Shown here in pieces: positions 36,592 through 45,628 of a stretch of DNA of 64,000 nucleotides. The notes under the pieces are model-generated. The model saw only the letters and a program-made list of their open reading frames with translations, had not been told where the DNA came from and did not search any database. The stretch is from Nonomuraea helvata (GTDB lineage: Bacteria; Actinomycetota; Actinomycetes; Streptosporangiales; Streptosporangiaceae): positions 3,100,001 to 3,164,000 of the forward strand of contig NZ_BAAAXV010000001.1 of NCBI RefSeq assembly GCF_039535785.1, given 5' to 3'. Positions within the stretch are counted from its first letter, which is position 1; every line of letters starts with the position of its first letter. The translations under genes were made by a program, and so were the position numbers.

Positions 36592-38049
36592 TCAGCCGGA
36601 GAAGAGCGCGCTGTGAACGTCCACAGGGTTGGCGGCATCGCCGGTGGCCACGCCGTACACGGCCGTGAAGGCGTTCCCGCCGACCGAGACCAGGCCGGTG
36701 TAGTCCCCGACCAGGCGTCCCACGCTCGTCGCCGGCACCTTACGCGCGTCGAACGGCCCCTCGATGTGCTGCTCGCTCCACGCCCCGGACCGCGTGCAGT
36801 CGGTCGCGCAGGTGACGGCCCACACATCGGTGGGCAGCGTGGCGGGATCCGGGGTGTTGTTACGGAAGTCGTAGTAGGTGACCGCCACGGTGCCCGTCCG
36901 GGACGCGGCGACGACCGGTACGGCGGCGGAACCGGTGGGCGTCTTGTCCACGCGGACCGGGCTGGACCACGTCTTCCCGCCGTTCGTCGACCGCGAGTAG
37001 GCCACGTGGAAGGTGCCGTCGGAGTCCTGGCTCTGCCAGACCGCGTTCACCACCTGCGTGCCGGGCTGGGCGGCCAGCAGCGGCAAGGAGGCGTTGCGGA
37101 GCGGGTCACCCGAGTTGTCCGGGTCCGGGATGCGAGGGCCCACCGCGAGCGGGGCCGGAACGTTCAGCGTCGGCGCCGACCAGGTCCGGCCGCCGTCGGT
37201 CGAGCGGATGACCTGGGTGGCACCGTCGGTGTCCGTCTCGTGGTGCATGCCGATCAGCAGCGTCCCGTCCGCGAGCGGCACCAGCTGGGTGCCGATGACG
37301 CCGCTGTTGGCGGGTACGTCGTACACCTTGCTCGTGGTCCAGGTGCGCCCGTCGTCGGTCGACTTCGCCAGGTAGATCGGCTGTACCCAGCTTTCCTCCG
37401 TGCTGTCGATGCGGTCCCAGACCGCGTAGACCACGCCCGGGTGATAGGGATCAGCGGTCACCGACGGGCGATCGTTGAAGAAGCGCGGATTGTCGTCCCG
37501 TTGCAGGGTGACCGGCGCGTCCCAGTGCCGGCCGCCGTCAGCGGACCGGGACACCAGAATGGCGGTCACCTCGCCGGTGCGGGACAGCGAGAACGACGCG
37601 GCCACCGCCGCACCCGACGGTGTGACCGTGACCCAGTTGTCGGTCGTGACGTCGTAGTCTCCGCCGTTGGCGGCCGTGCCGCCGTTGCACCGGGAGAAGG
37701 CGGGCAGGTTCTCGGACCGCCGCCAGGTCTTGCCGTAGTCGTCCGACACGGCGGTGACCGCGCCGTTGCTGCCGTACCGGTTCCAGCGGTCCTGCTGGAA
37801 CACCGTGACGAGGTGCCACGGACGGTTCGGGTCCCGCGCCAGCATGGGCAGGACCTCGGCGTTGGGGTTCAGGGTGTAGCCGTCGGCCGGGGGAAGCCCG
37901 CAGCCTGCGGGCAGCGGGCTGGTGCCCGAGACCGGCCGCACGATGGCAGGTCCGGAACGTGAGGCATCATCCGCGGCGGCGGGCTGCGCGACGGCGCAGG
38001 CCAACAGGATGGCCGCTGCGGGTAACAATGCCCTGGAGCGTCGGATCAC
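36592..38049 (-). CDS. Secreted sialidase-like/BNR-repeat protein
   Basis: A 485-aa exported protein with a Sec signal (RALLPAAAILLACAVAQPAAA). Five Asp-box-like repeats are visible: SDDYGKTW, SADGGRHW, STDDGRTW, STDGGRTW and STNGGKTW, indicating a beta-propeller of the sialidase superfamily. The arginine triad of true exo-sialidases is not obvious, so it may be a propeller glycoside hydrolase or binding protein. Confidence 0.75.
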   Translation of the reverse strand: MIRRSRALLPAAAILLACAVAQPAAADDASRSGPAIVRPVSGTSPLPAGCGLPPADGYTLNPNAEVLPMLARDPNRPWHLVTVFQQDRWNRYGSNGAVTAVSDDYGKTWRRSENLPAFSRCNGGTAANGGDYDVTTDNWVTVTPSGAAVAASFSLSRTGEVTAILVSRSADGGRHWDAPVTLQRDDNPRFFNDRPSVTADPYHPGVVYAVWDRIDSTEESWVQPIYLAKSTDDGRTWTTSKVYDVPANSGVIGTQLVPLADGTLLIGMHHETDTDGATQVIRSTDGGRTWSAPTLNVPAPLAVGPRIPDPDNSGDPLRNASLPLLAAQPGTQVVNAVWQSQDSDGTFHVAYSRSTNGGKTWSSPVRVDKTPTGSAAVPVVAASRTGTVAVTYYDFRNNTPDPATLPTDVWAVTCATDCTRSGAWSEQHIEGPFDARKVPATSVGRLVGDYTGLVSVGGNAFTAVYGVATGDAANPVDVHSALFSG

Positions 38050-38238
38050 GAGCCTTCCTCATCTTTGTTGATGGGGTGTCCATTGGGAGCGTTGCCGCCC
38101 CGTCGGGGAATCTGGCGTGCCCGGGGAGCCAGCAAACGATCAAGGGCAGATTACTGCGACATGATCAGTTTCGTCCGCGATTGTCCGAAGGACAGTCCAG
38201 GTCGCTGTCTCAGGCTGGTCCGGCTCGACGACCAGGGC

Positions 38239-39354
38239 TCAGCGGGCGAGGACGCGGGCCAGGGCGTGCAGGGTCTCCAGGGGCGTGCCGGGTGGCGGGG
38301 AGACGCGGAGCACGGGTTCGCGCAGGTCCAGCGGCGCCCGGGCGGTCGGCACGACGCTGACCAGCAGGGCTGACTCGGCCGCCCGGACGGCGGCGGCCTC
38401 GGCCGTGTCACCGGGCGGGGGCCTGAGCGTGACGAGTGCGGACGGCTCGTCGAGCGGCTCGGCCACGCGCCACCCGCCGGCCCCGTCGAGCACGCCGCGT
38501 GCCGTGCGGCCGAGGTCGGCCAGGTGCGCGTGGACGGCGGGCGGGCCGAGCGCGTGGTGTTCGAGCACGGCCACGCCGAGCCCCGCCCGTGCCGCGACCG
38601 CTGACTCCGCACTCTCGTACCGCACCGCGCCGGGAACCGGGTCACCGGCCTGCGATGTCCAGAGGTGGCCGCGCAGGCTCGGGGTCGCGGCGTCCATGGC
38701 CGGTGTGAGGCCGGGGACGATCAGGAAGCCGACGCCGCGCGGGCCGGCGAGCCACTTGCGGGAGGTGCCCACGTACGCGGTCGCGCCCGCCCCGCGTACG
38801 TCCACGTGCCCGAGCGACTGGCAGACGTCGAGCACGAGCAGCACCCCGGCCGCACGGCACCGCGCCCCGATCTCCCCCACCGGCTGCACGACGCCGCGAT
38901 GGGAGGCGACGTGCGAGACGATCACCAGGTCGAGTCCCGCGCCCAGCTCCGAGGGGTCCAGGCGGCCGTCGTCGTCCACCGGCAGTTCGACCGGTTTCCA
39001 GCCGCGCTGGGCGGCCAGGCGGTGCAGCAGCATCAGCGTGCTGCCGTACTCGGTGCGCGGGTAACCGACGCGGCTGCCCGGCTCCAGCCGCCACCCGCCC
39101 AGGAGAGCCGCCATCGCCGCCGTGCCGCTCTCCAGGAACGCCACATCCTCCGGAGCGGCTCCCACCAGCGCGGCCAGGGCCGCCTTCGCCGGGGTGAGGT
39201 CCGGTACGGCCGCGTAGCCGCCGCGTTCGCGTTCCAGCCGCAGGTGCGCCACGACGGCGTCGAGCACCCGATCGCTGGGCACGTTGCACCCGGCCGCGTC
39301 GAGATGCCCGGGCGGCATCACGCTGCGCGCGGCCCGCCAGGTTCCGGCGATCAC
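38239..39354 (-). CDS. egtE: Ergothioneine biosynthesis PLP-dependent enzyme EgtE
   Basis: A 371-aa aminotransferase class V-like C-S lyase that releases ergothioneine from the hercynylcysteine sulfoxide. PLP lysine in GTSRKWLAGPRGVGF (about residue 208), the aspartate in LLVLDVCQSLGHVD, and the N-terminal cap DAAGCNVPSDRV. Last gene of the egt operon; its start overlaps egtD by 4 bp. Assignment is supported by the complete operon. Confidence 0.88.
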   Translation of the reverse strand: MIAGTWRAARSVMPPGHLDAAGCNVPSDRVLDAVVAHLRLERERGGYAAVPDLTPAKAALAALVGAAPEDVAFLESGTAAMAALLGGWRLEPGSRVGYPRTEYGSTLMLLHRLAAQRGWKPVELPVDDDGRLDPSELGAGLDLVIVSHVASHRGVVQPVGEIGARCRAAGVLLVLDVCQSLGHVDVRGAGATAYVGTSRKWLAGPRGVGFLIVPGLTPAMDAATPSLRGHLWTSQAGDPVPGAVRYESAESAVAARAGLGVAVLEHHALGPPAVHAHLADLGRTARGVLDGAGGWRVAEPLDEPSALVTLRPPPGDTAEAAAVRAAESALLVSVVPTARAPLDLREPVLRVSPPPGTPLETLHALARVLAR

Positions 39355-40331
39355 GCCTGCGCCAGGACCAGGGTGAAGTCGCCTGCCAGGTCGGTGTAGC
39401 CACGGCGGACCTGGAACCCCGCCGCCACCAGCTCCTGCCGCAGCCCCTCCGGCCGGAACTTGGCGCTGATCTCGGTACGCATCTCCTCCCCTTCTGCGAA
39501 GTCCACCGCCATCCCGAGGTCCTCGATCCGCACCCGCATGTCACGGGCGGCCCGCAGCCGCATCTCGATCCAGTCGTGCCGTTCGTCGTACAGGGCCACG
39601 TGCTCGAACGCCTCCGGCTCGAAGTCCGCCCGCAGCTCCCTGTTGATCACCCGCAGCACGTTGCGGTTGAAGGCGGCCGTCACCCCCGCCGCGTCGTCAT
39701 AGGCGGCCACCAGCCGCCCGGTGTCCTTCACCAGGTCGGCCCCGAGCAGGAACGTGTCCCCGCGCCGGAGCGTGGCCCGCACCTCCTTCAAGAACACCCT
39801 GCGGGCGGCGGGGTCCAGGTTCCCTATCGTGCCGCCGAGGAAGGCCACCATCCGCCGCCCGGTACGCGGCAGCAACCCCAGATGCCGCTCGAAGTCGGCG
39901 CACACCGCCTGCACCTCCAGCCCGGCGAAACGCCCGGCCAGCCGCCGCGCCGCCGCCTCCAGGGTGACGGCGTCCACGTCCACCGGCGTGTACGTGCGCA
40001 AGGTGCCCGCCGCGGCGAGCGCCTCCAGCAGCAGCTCCGTCTTCTCGCTGGTGCCCGACCCCAGCTCCACCAGCGTGTCCGCGCGGGAGGCCGCCGCCAG
40101 GTCGGCGGCCCGCGCCCGCAGGATCGCCAGCTCCCGCCGGGTCGGGTAGTACTCGGGCAGGCGCGTGATGCGGGAGAACAGGTCGCTGCCCGCGGCGTCG
40201 TAGAACCACTTGGGCGGCAGCCACTTGGGCGACGCGGTCAGGCCGGTCCTGACGTCGCGTTCGAGTGCCTGCCGCAGATAGTCGCGGTCAAGATGGCTGA
40301 TCACATGCACGATGGACTGGCTGACGGCCAT
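39351..40331 (-). CDS. egtD: L-histidine N-alpha-methyltransferase EgtD
   Basis: A 326-aa SAM-dependent enzyme that trimethylates histidine to hercynine. Motifs: LVELGSGTSEKTELLL (SAM site), FLGGTIGNLDP, LLGADLVKD. The start at 40331 (MAVSQSIVHV) is set by AAGGAGG 6 bp ahead; the longer frame has no such site. Fourth gene of the operon. Confidence 0.92.
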   Translation of the reverse strand: MAVSQSIVHVISHLDRDYLRQALERDVRTGLTASPKWLPPKWFYDAAGSDLFSRITRLPEYYPTRRELAILRARAADLAAASRADTLVELGSGTSEKTELLLEALAAAGTLRTYTPVDVDAVTLEAAARRLAGRFAGLEVQAVCADFERHLGLLPRTGRRMVAFLGGTIGNLDPAARRVFLKEVRATLRRGDTFLLGADLVKDTGRLVAAYDDAAGVTAAFNRNVLRVINRELRADFEPEAFEHVALYDERHDWIEMRLRAARDMRVRIEDLGMAVDFAEGEEMRTEISAKFRPEGLRQELVAAGFQVRRGYTDLAGDFTLVLAQA

Positions 40332-40345
40332 GAGGCCTCCTTGGA

Positions 40346-41065
40346 TCACAACGGCTGCAGGCTCACGCGGTCGCGGGTGACGGTCAACAGGCTGCGTTCG
40401 GGGACGGCCTGCCAGCCCGGCAGGTCGTCGAGCGGCTCACTGGCCACGAGCACGCCGTCGTCGTGCTGCCGGTAGAAGAGCGTGTCGCCCCAGACGGTCG
40501 CGGCGACCGACGCGCCGTCGCAGGCGAGCAGGTTGAGGCGGGCGGCGGGGTCCTTCTCCCCGGCGTGGACGACGACCTCGGCCAGCGCCGCGCCCAGGCC
40601 GAGCCCGGTGCGGCGGCGCAGGAACACGGCGGCCGCGACCCAGGCGGCGTCGCAGGCGCTCTCCGCGCTGTCGGCCAGGTCGTCGGCGAGGTCGCGGAGC
40701 GCGTCCCTGCTGACGCGCCCGTTGTGGCTGAGCAGCCACCCGCCGTCGGTGAACGGCGCGGTGGCGCTCTCCTCGATCGGCATGCCCGTGGTGGCCGAGC
40801 GCACGGCCGCGAGCAGACAGGTCGAGCGGGCGACCTGCGCGAGCGCGGGCAGGTTGGCGTCGGCCCAGATGGGCACGGTACGGCGGTAGCGCACGGGCTC
40901 GGCCCGCGCGGCGTCGTACCAGCCCATGCCGTAGCCGTCGGCGTTGATCAGGCCCTGGCGCTGGCGCCGTGGCGCGTACGACTGTTGGAGCAGGCCGTGC
41001 TCGGGCTCGTGGATGAGCCAGGTGAGCGGGCGGGGAGCGCCGAGCCAGGCCGCGTGCCTGCACAC
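40346..41065 (-). CDS. egtC: Ergothioneine biosynthesis amidase EgtC
   Basis: A 239-aa class II glutamine-amidotransferase-type amidohydrolase. The catalytic nucleophile is Cys2 (MCRHAAWLG), followed by INADGYGMGWY and LLSHNGRVS. EgtC removes the gamma-glutamyl group from the hercynyl-gamma-glutamyl-cysteine sulfoxide. GTG start directly after the egtB stop (1-bp gap). Confidence 0.92.
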   Translation of the reverse strand: MCRHAAWLGAPRPLTWLIHEPEHGLLQQSYAPRRQRQGLINADGYGMGWYDAARAEPVRYRRTVPIWADANLPALAQVARSTCLLAAVRSATTGMPIEESATAPFTDGGWLLSHNGRVSRDALRDLADDLADSAESACDAAWVAAAVFLRRRTGLGLGAALAEVVVHAGEKDPAARLNLLACDGASVAATVWGDTLFYRQHDDGVLVASEPLDDLPGWQAVPERSLLTVTRDRVSLQPL

Positions 41066-41066
41066 C

Positions 41067-42359
41067 TCAGACCAGCTCCGAGCGCGCGCACCGGAACCCG
41101 GTGAAGATCTGGCGGCGGATCGGATAGTCCCAGTTCCTGAACGTCGTGCGCACCGCCGCCGGGTCGGCCGCCCAGGAGCCGCCGCGCAGCACCCGGTATT
41201 CCTGGCCGAAGAACACCTCGCTGTACTCCTTGTACGGGAAACTGCGGAAGCCCGGGTAGGGCTGGAACCAGGAGTCGGTCCACTCCCAGACGTCTCCCAC
41301 CATCTGCTCGGCCCCGTACGCGCTGGCCCCGGCCGGATAGGCGCCGAGCGGCGCGGGGTGGGCGGCGCGGTGGCCGAGGTTCGCCCGGTCGGGGCCCGGG
41401 TCGTCCTCGCCCCATGGGTACCGGCGTGCCCGCCGGGCCTCCGGGTCCCATCCGCAGGCCTTCTCCCACTCGGCCTCGGTGGGCAGCCGCTTGCCGGCCC
41501 AGCGGGCGTAGGCGTCGGCCTCGTACCAGCTCACATGCTGGACCGGCTCGTCCATCGGGACGGGCTCGGTGCGGCCGAAGCGGGTGCGCCACCAGGTGTC
41601 GCCGTCCCTGACCCAGAACAGCGGGGCGGAGACGCCGCTGCGCTGCCGCCACTGCCATCCCTCCGCGCTCCACCAGCGCGGGTCGTCGTAGCCGCCGTCC
41701 TCGACGAACGCCAGGTAGGCGCGGTTGCCGACGGGGAGCCGGTCGATCCGGTAGGCGGGGAGCTCGACCTGGTGGGCGGGGCGCTCGTTGTCGTAGGCCC
41801 AGGGCAGCGTGTCGGTGCCCATGAGGAAGGGGCCGGCGGGCACGTACACCTCCTCGGGGCCGCCGCTCCGGCCGGGCGGCAGCTCGCCCTCGCGCACCAG
41901 GCCGGGCTGGCCGGACAGCTGCAGGGTGGCCAGCATGGTCTCGTCGTGCTGGTGCTCGTGCTGGATCACCAGGCCGAACACGAAACCGTCGCGGTGCAGC
42001 GGCGTGGGGCCGTCGAGGTCGATCGCGTCGAGGACGTCGAGCACGCGCCCGCGTACGCCCTCGATGTAGCGGCGAGCCTCGGCCGGGCCCAGGAGCGGCA
42101 GGGTGGGACGGTCTTTGCGCGGGTGCTTGAACGCGTCGTAGATGTCGTCGATCTCGGGGCGGAGCGGGTCGATGCCGCCGGCCTCGCGCAGCACCCAGAG
42201 CTCCTCGTAGTTGCCCACGTGCGCGAGGTCCCACACCAGCGGCGACATCAGCGGCGAGTGCTGGCGTACCAGCAGGTCGTCGTCCGCCGCCGTGTAGGCG
42301 AGCGACCGGTCGCGCACCGCCAGGAGCTCGGCCGCGATGCGTTCCTTGAAGTCGTTCAT
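41067..42359 (-). CDS. egtB: Sulfoxide synthase EgtB
   Basis: A 430-aa iron-dependent enzyme that joins hercynine to gamma-glutamylcysteine with oxygen. N-terminal DinB-like domain with iron ligands in LAHVGNYEEL and IQHEHQHDETML, then a formylglycine-generating-enzyme-like domain (VSWYEADAYARWAGKRLPTEAEWEKAC, GNVWEW-like GDVWEWTDSWF, VLRGGSWA). The ATG at 42359 overlaps the egtA stop (ATGA). Confidence 0.93.
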   Translation of the reverse strand: MNDFKERIAAELLAVRDRSLAYTAADDDLLVRQHSPLMSPLVWDLAHVGNYEELWVLREAGGIDPLRPEIDDIYDAFKHPRKDRPTLPLLGPAEARRYIEGVRGRVLDVLDAIDLDGPTPLHRDGFVFGLVIQHEHQHDETMLATLQLSGQPGLVREGELPPGRSGGPEEVYVPAGPFLMGTDTLPWAYDNERPAHQVELPAYRIDRLPVGNRAYLAFVEDGGYDDPRWWSAEGWQWRQRSGVSAPLFWVRDGDTWWRTRFGRTEPVPMDEPVQHVSWYEADAYARWAGKRLPTEAEWEKACGWDPEARRARRYPWGEDDPGPDRANLGHRAAHPAPLGAYPAGASAYGAEQMVGDVWEWTDSWFQPYPGFRSFPYKEYSEVFFGQEYRVLRGGSWAADPAAVRTTFRNWDYPIRRQIFTGFRCARSELV

Positions 42360-43585
42360 TGCCGTCCTTCCCCGTCGAGCCAGGCCGGGACGCGCCGTCC
42401 CGGCACCGCATCCATCAGGTCGGCCGCCGGCGAGCGGCCCGTGGTCACATGCCGGTCGGCGAACGCCGCAACCTCGCCGACCAGGCCGGGGGACGCGCCG
42501 AGGCGGGGCAGCGCCTCCAGTGCGGCGCGGAAGCACGCCTCGGCGGCCCGGCTCAGTCGCGGGTCGGCCAGCCCGCACCGCGCCGCCGTCTCCCACCACG
42601 TCCGGTACGGCTCCACGGCGGCGAGCGCGGCGTCGGCGGCCCGGTGGTCGGTGACGAGGGCGTGGGTCACGGCCGCGCACACCGGCCACGCCGCCGGGTG
42701 CTGGGCGTCGAGATAGCGGATCTCCAGCCAGCCACGGGCGCGCACCGGAGGGAAGACCGTCGTGGCGTGGTACGCCAGGTCGTCGGCGGTGGGCCGGCGC
42801 TCGCCGCCGCCGTTCAGCCAGTCGCGGAACGTCGAGCCGTCGCGGACCGGCCGGCAGCGCTCCTCGCCCTCGCGGATCAGCATGAGCCGGGCGTCCAGCA
42901 GGTACTCGGCCCAGTCGGCGACGGGGTCCGCCGAGGCGGGCACGGGTGAGGTGCGGGTGCGGTCGAGGTGCTCCCACACGGCCTGGCGGCCCGACATCCA
43001 GCCGCACGGACGGCCACCGCTCAGCGGTGAATTGGCGAAGGCCGCCGTCAGCACGGGGCCGAGCGCGTGCGCCCGCTCCCAGCGCGCCGCCGGCCGCTCT
43101 CCGAGGTCCAGGTTGACCTGGACGGACGCGGTCGAGCACATCATCAGCGGCCCGTACGGCTCGCCGAGGAACTCGGCCATGGCCTCATAGCGCGGCAGGC
43201 GCAGCTGACGGCGGGGCGACCGCACCGGGTCGAGGCCCAGCCCGGCCAGGACCAGCCCCTCCTCACGCAGGGCGGCGCGTACGGCCGCCACGTCGGCGGC
43301 CAGGCAGGCGATCGCGTCCGGCAGCGGGGCCGCCGGGCCGGACAGCTCGAGCTGGCCGCCCGGCTCGAAGGTCACCCGGCTGCCGCCTGGCAGGGCGGGG
43401 AGCGCCCGCTCCACCCTGGCCAGCGGGACGTACGCGGCCTCGGTCGCACGGTCGAAGACCAGGAACTCCAGCTCGACGCCCACCCGGTCCGCGACGTCCA
43501 GGCCCGGCTGGAAGCAGCGGCGCGCGAACTCCGCCACCTCGGAGGCATCCCGCAGCGGCGTGCCCTCGGACGTCAGGCCGATCAT
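42356..43585 (-). CDS. egtA: Glutamate-cysteine ligase EgtA
   Basis: A 409-aa ligase supplying gamma-glutamylcysteine for EgtB. GCS2-type features: VGVELEFLVFD, FEPGGQLELSGP, and MMCSTASVQVNLDL. First gene of egtABCDE; 104 bp separate it from the anti-sigma gene upstream, so an own promoter is possible, though none is convincing. Confidence 0.9.
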   Translation of the reverse strand: MIGLTSEGTPLRDASEVAEFARRCFQPGLDVADRVGVELEFLVFDRATEAAYVPLARVERALPALPGGSRVTFEPGGQLELSGPAAPLPDAIACLAADVAAVRAALREEGLVLAGLGLDPVRSPRRQLRLPRYEAMAEFLGEPYGPLMMCSTASVQVNLDLGERPAARWERAHALGPVLTAAFANSPLSGGRPCGWMSGRQAVWEHLDRTRTSPVPASADPVADWAEYLLDARLMLIREGEERCRPVRDGSTFRDWLNGGGERRPTADDLAYHATTVFPPVRARGWLEIRYLDAQHPAAWPVCAAVTHALVTDHRAADAALAAVEPYRTWWETAARCGLADPRLSRAAEACFRAALEALPRLGASPGLVGEVAAFADRHVTTGRSPAADLMDAVPGRRVPAWLDGEGRQ

Positions 43586-43689
43586 CGTCTACCCTTCGCG
43601 TGGCGCACGGGTATACAGACCCGCGAAACTCGCCAGCGTTACAGGTAATTTCTCGGCAAAAGCGTCGGGCCGGGCTCACCGGCCGCCGG

Positions 43690-43929
43690 TCATAACCTCC
43701 GCCGCTCGCGGAAGGCCGACAGGAGCCGCGCGCGCACGTCGGCGGGCAGCTTCTCCGGCGGCGGGTCGCCGAGGGCGCCGATGGTCACCCGGAACTGCTC
43801 GAAGTAGCGCTCGCACCCCTCGCAGCAGGCCAGGTGCGCTCGCACGCCGTCGCGTGCCGGCCGGTCGAGGGCGTCCTCGAGGTAGGCGGTGAGGTGCTCC
43901 GCCAGTTCGTCGCAGGTGAACCGCTTCAC
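43690..43929 (-). CDS. Zinc-binding (ZAS-type) anti-sigma factor
   Basis: A 79-aa soluble protein with the zinc anti-sigma pattern: Cys6 and an N-terminal His, then HLACCEGC giving H-x3-C-x2-C (H32, C36, C39). There is no membrane segment. RsrA-like ZAS proteins release their sigma factor when thiols are oxidised. It sits 79 bp downstream of an ECF sigma gene and directly upstream of egtABCDE. GTG start. Confidence 0.8.
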   Translation of the reverse strand: MKRFTCDELAEHLTAYLEDALDRPARDGVRAHLACCEGCERYFEQFRVTIGALGDPPPEKLPADVRARLLSAFRERRRL

Positions 43930-43969
43930 GACGTCGACCGCCCTTTTCTCTGGATATGAACCGCTTCAC
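43917..43969 (-). repeat. 13-bp direct repeat at and upstream of the anti-sigma start
   Basis: tgaaccgcttcac occurs at 43917-43929, covering the anti-sigma start codon, and again at 43957-43969. The upstream copy has its own GTG in a different frame. It may be chance, a local duplication, or a regulatory repeat. Confidence 0.6.
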
Positions 43970-44008
43970 TAATTGTGCCGCCACCTTAGCCGGAAGGAGC
44001 CTGCGAGC

Positions 44009-44659
44009 TTATTCCGGCTGCTTCACCGACTCGAAGTAGTCGGCGAGCCAGCCCCGCACGGCCGTGCGGGCGCGATGCAGCAGCACCCGCTGGTTGGCCG
44101 CCGAGATCTCCAGGATCTCGCACACCTCCTCCGAAGTGCATCCCTCCACGTCACGCAGGGTGATCACGGTGCGCTGCCGAGGCGGCAGCCTGGCCAGCCC
44201 CTCGGCGATCAGCCCACGAACCTCCGAGGCGAGCGCCTCGCTCTCGGGCGTCGGCCACGCCTCGGCGAACGCCTTCCATGGCACCCCGTCGAGATCTCTG
44301 CCCGCCGCCCTGTCCTGCTCGAAGGAGCTCCACGGCAGCGTGCGGCTCTCGCGGACGCCCCGCTTCTTCGCGGTGTTGACCAGGATGCGATAGATCCACG
44401 TCTTGACCGACGAGCGGCTCTCGAAGGCGTCGATCCCGCCGATCACCGCCAGCCACGTGTCCTGGACGACCTCCTCCGCGGAGTGGTCGGTGGACACGTA
44501 GGACCTGGCCACCCGCAGCATGCCCCCGGACCAGGTGTCGAGCAGCGCCGCGAACATCGCCTCGTCCCCGGCGCGCAGGGCCGTGACGACGACGTCGTCA
44601 GGGGGCAGCTCACCGCCCGCGACAGACCCCACGATCGCCCCCTCCGGTCGAACGCTCAT
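44009..44659 (-). CDS. ECF-type RNA polymerase sigma factor
   Basis: A 216-aa group IV sigma factor: region 2 (YVSTDHSAEEVVQDTWLAVIGGIDAFESRSSVKTWIYRILVNTAK) and region 4 (LPPRQRTVITLRDVEGCTSEEVCEILEISAANQRVLLHRARTAVRGWL). The adjacent ZAS protein is its probable anti-sigma factor. A GGGAAT-N16-GTT promoter upstream suggests autoregulation, as for SigR-type factors. Confidence 0.88.
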   Translation of the reverse strand: MSVRPEGAIVGSVAGGELPPDDVVVTALRAGDEAMFAALLDTWSGGMLRVARSYVSTDHSAEEVVQDTWLAVIGGIDAFESRSSVKTWIYRILVNTAKKRGVRESRTLPWSSFEQDRAAGRDLDGVPWKAFAEAWPTPESEALASEVRGLIAEGLARLPPRQRTVITLRDVEGCTSEEVCEILEISAANQRVLLHRARTAVRGWLADYFESVKQPE

Positions 44660-44697
44660 GGCCTCGGAACCGAGCCTCGGCCCCCATGCCTGGGACT

Positions 44698-44722
44698 AAC
44701 CCGCTCCACGCTAATCATTCCC
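44698..44722 (-). promoter_or_regulatory. Putative ECF promoter of the sigma/anti-sigma operon
   Basis: On the minus strand GGGAAT (44717-44722) is followed after 16 bp by GTT (44698-44700), 39 bp before the sigma start. SigR/SigH-type promoters have GGAAT or GGAAC and GTT, usually with 16-19 bp between. No equal motif was found before egtA. Confidence 0.5.
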
Positions 44723-44737
44723 ACTGACGTTCTTCCG

Positions 44738-44774
44738 TCCCGGCGGTGTCCTAGCGCTGAAGACACCGCCGGGA
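44738..44774 (-). terminator. Terminator hairpin after the hydrolase gene
   Basis: A perfect 13-bp stem (tcccggcggtgtc/gacaccgccggga) with an 11-nt loop starts 4 bp past the hydrolase stop and ends before the ECF promoter. No U-tract. Confidence 0.75.
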
Positions 44775-44777
44775 AAA

Positions 44778-45599
44778 TCAGGGAGCGCCGAGAACTTCGA
44801 TCAGCTGCTTGGCGAAATCGTCAGGAGCGTCCGTGAAACCGCTGTGCGCACCCGGGAACTCGACCAGCTCGGTCCCGAGCCGCTCGGCCAGCACGGCGGC
44901 GGGCCGGTACGGCAGATGCCCCCTGGTCTCACGCCCGGCCGCGAGGACCAGCCGGTCGGAGACCTGGCCGAGAGCGGCCAGGTCAGGCACGTAGGAGGTG
45001 AACTGCCGCAACTCGTGCTCCATCATGATCGGAGCGTTGTCCATCAGCCTCGTGATCATCTCGGCGGCGCGAGGCGGCAACGAGGCAGGGTCCGGCATGG
45101 CCTTCATGGTGCCGCCGATGCCCGCCACGAACCGGGCGGACGCGGCCGCGAGCCCTTGCGTGCGGAAGAGCTCGTACACCTCCTCGACGAAGGCCAGCTG
45201 CGCGGCGGCGTCGGGCAGCAGGGCGAAGCACGGCGGCTCGTGGGCGACCAGGCGACGCACCCGGGAAGGATGCCGGGCGAGCAGGTCAAGACCGACGATG
45301 GCGCCGCTGCTGCCACCGAAGAGGTAGGCGGGCCGGTCGGGGCTCACCACGTCGAGCAACCGGCGGGCGTCGTCGCTCTGCACGTCCACCCGCTGGTCCA
45401 CGGGGACCGGGCTGTCCAGGCGGCTGCGCGAGTACCCGCGCGGGTCGAGGGTGACGAGGGTGAAGTGCTCGGCGAGCGGGCCGGCCACCACGTCGAAGAC
45501 GGCCGCGTCACCGCCACCGCCCGGCAGCATGAGGAGCACCGGGCCGCCGCCGCTGACCTCGTAATAGAGGCGGGCACCGGATACGGACAGCATGGTCAT
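44778..45599 (-). CDS. Alpha/beta-hydrolase
   Basis: A 273-aa hydrolase: LLMLPGGGGDAAVFDVVA, TLDPRGYSRSRLD, nucleophile elbow FGGSSGAIVGLDL and C-terminal PGAHSGFTDAPDDF with the catalytic His. Start at 45599 is set by AAAGGA 5 bp ahead; ATGs at 45593 and 45605 are alternatives. The substrate is unknown. It is divergent from the histidine kinase gene with a strong palindrome between. Confidence 0.8.
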   Translation of the reverse strand: MTMLSVSGARLYYEVSGGGPVLLMLPGGGGDAAVFDVVAGPLAEHFTLVTLDPRGYSRSRLDSPVPVDQRVDVQSDDARRLLDVVSPDRPAYLFGGSSGAIVGLDLLARHPSRVRRLVAHEPPCFALLPDAAAQLAFVEEVYELFRTQGLAAASARFVAGIGGTMKAMPDPASLPPRAAEMITRLMDNAPIMMEHELRQFTSYVPDLAALGQVSDRLVLAAGRETRGHLPYRPAAVLAERLGTELVEFPGAHSGFTDAPDDFAKQLIEVLGAP

Positions 45600-45628
45600 G
45601 ATCATCCTTTCGTCGTTCACCGGATGTG

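Noticed and set aside
38182-38194. 13-bp palindrome TGTCCGAAGGACA between the sialidase-like gene and egtE
   Set aside because: It is short, near no clear promoter element, and of a size expected by chance in 64 kb.
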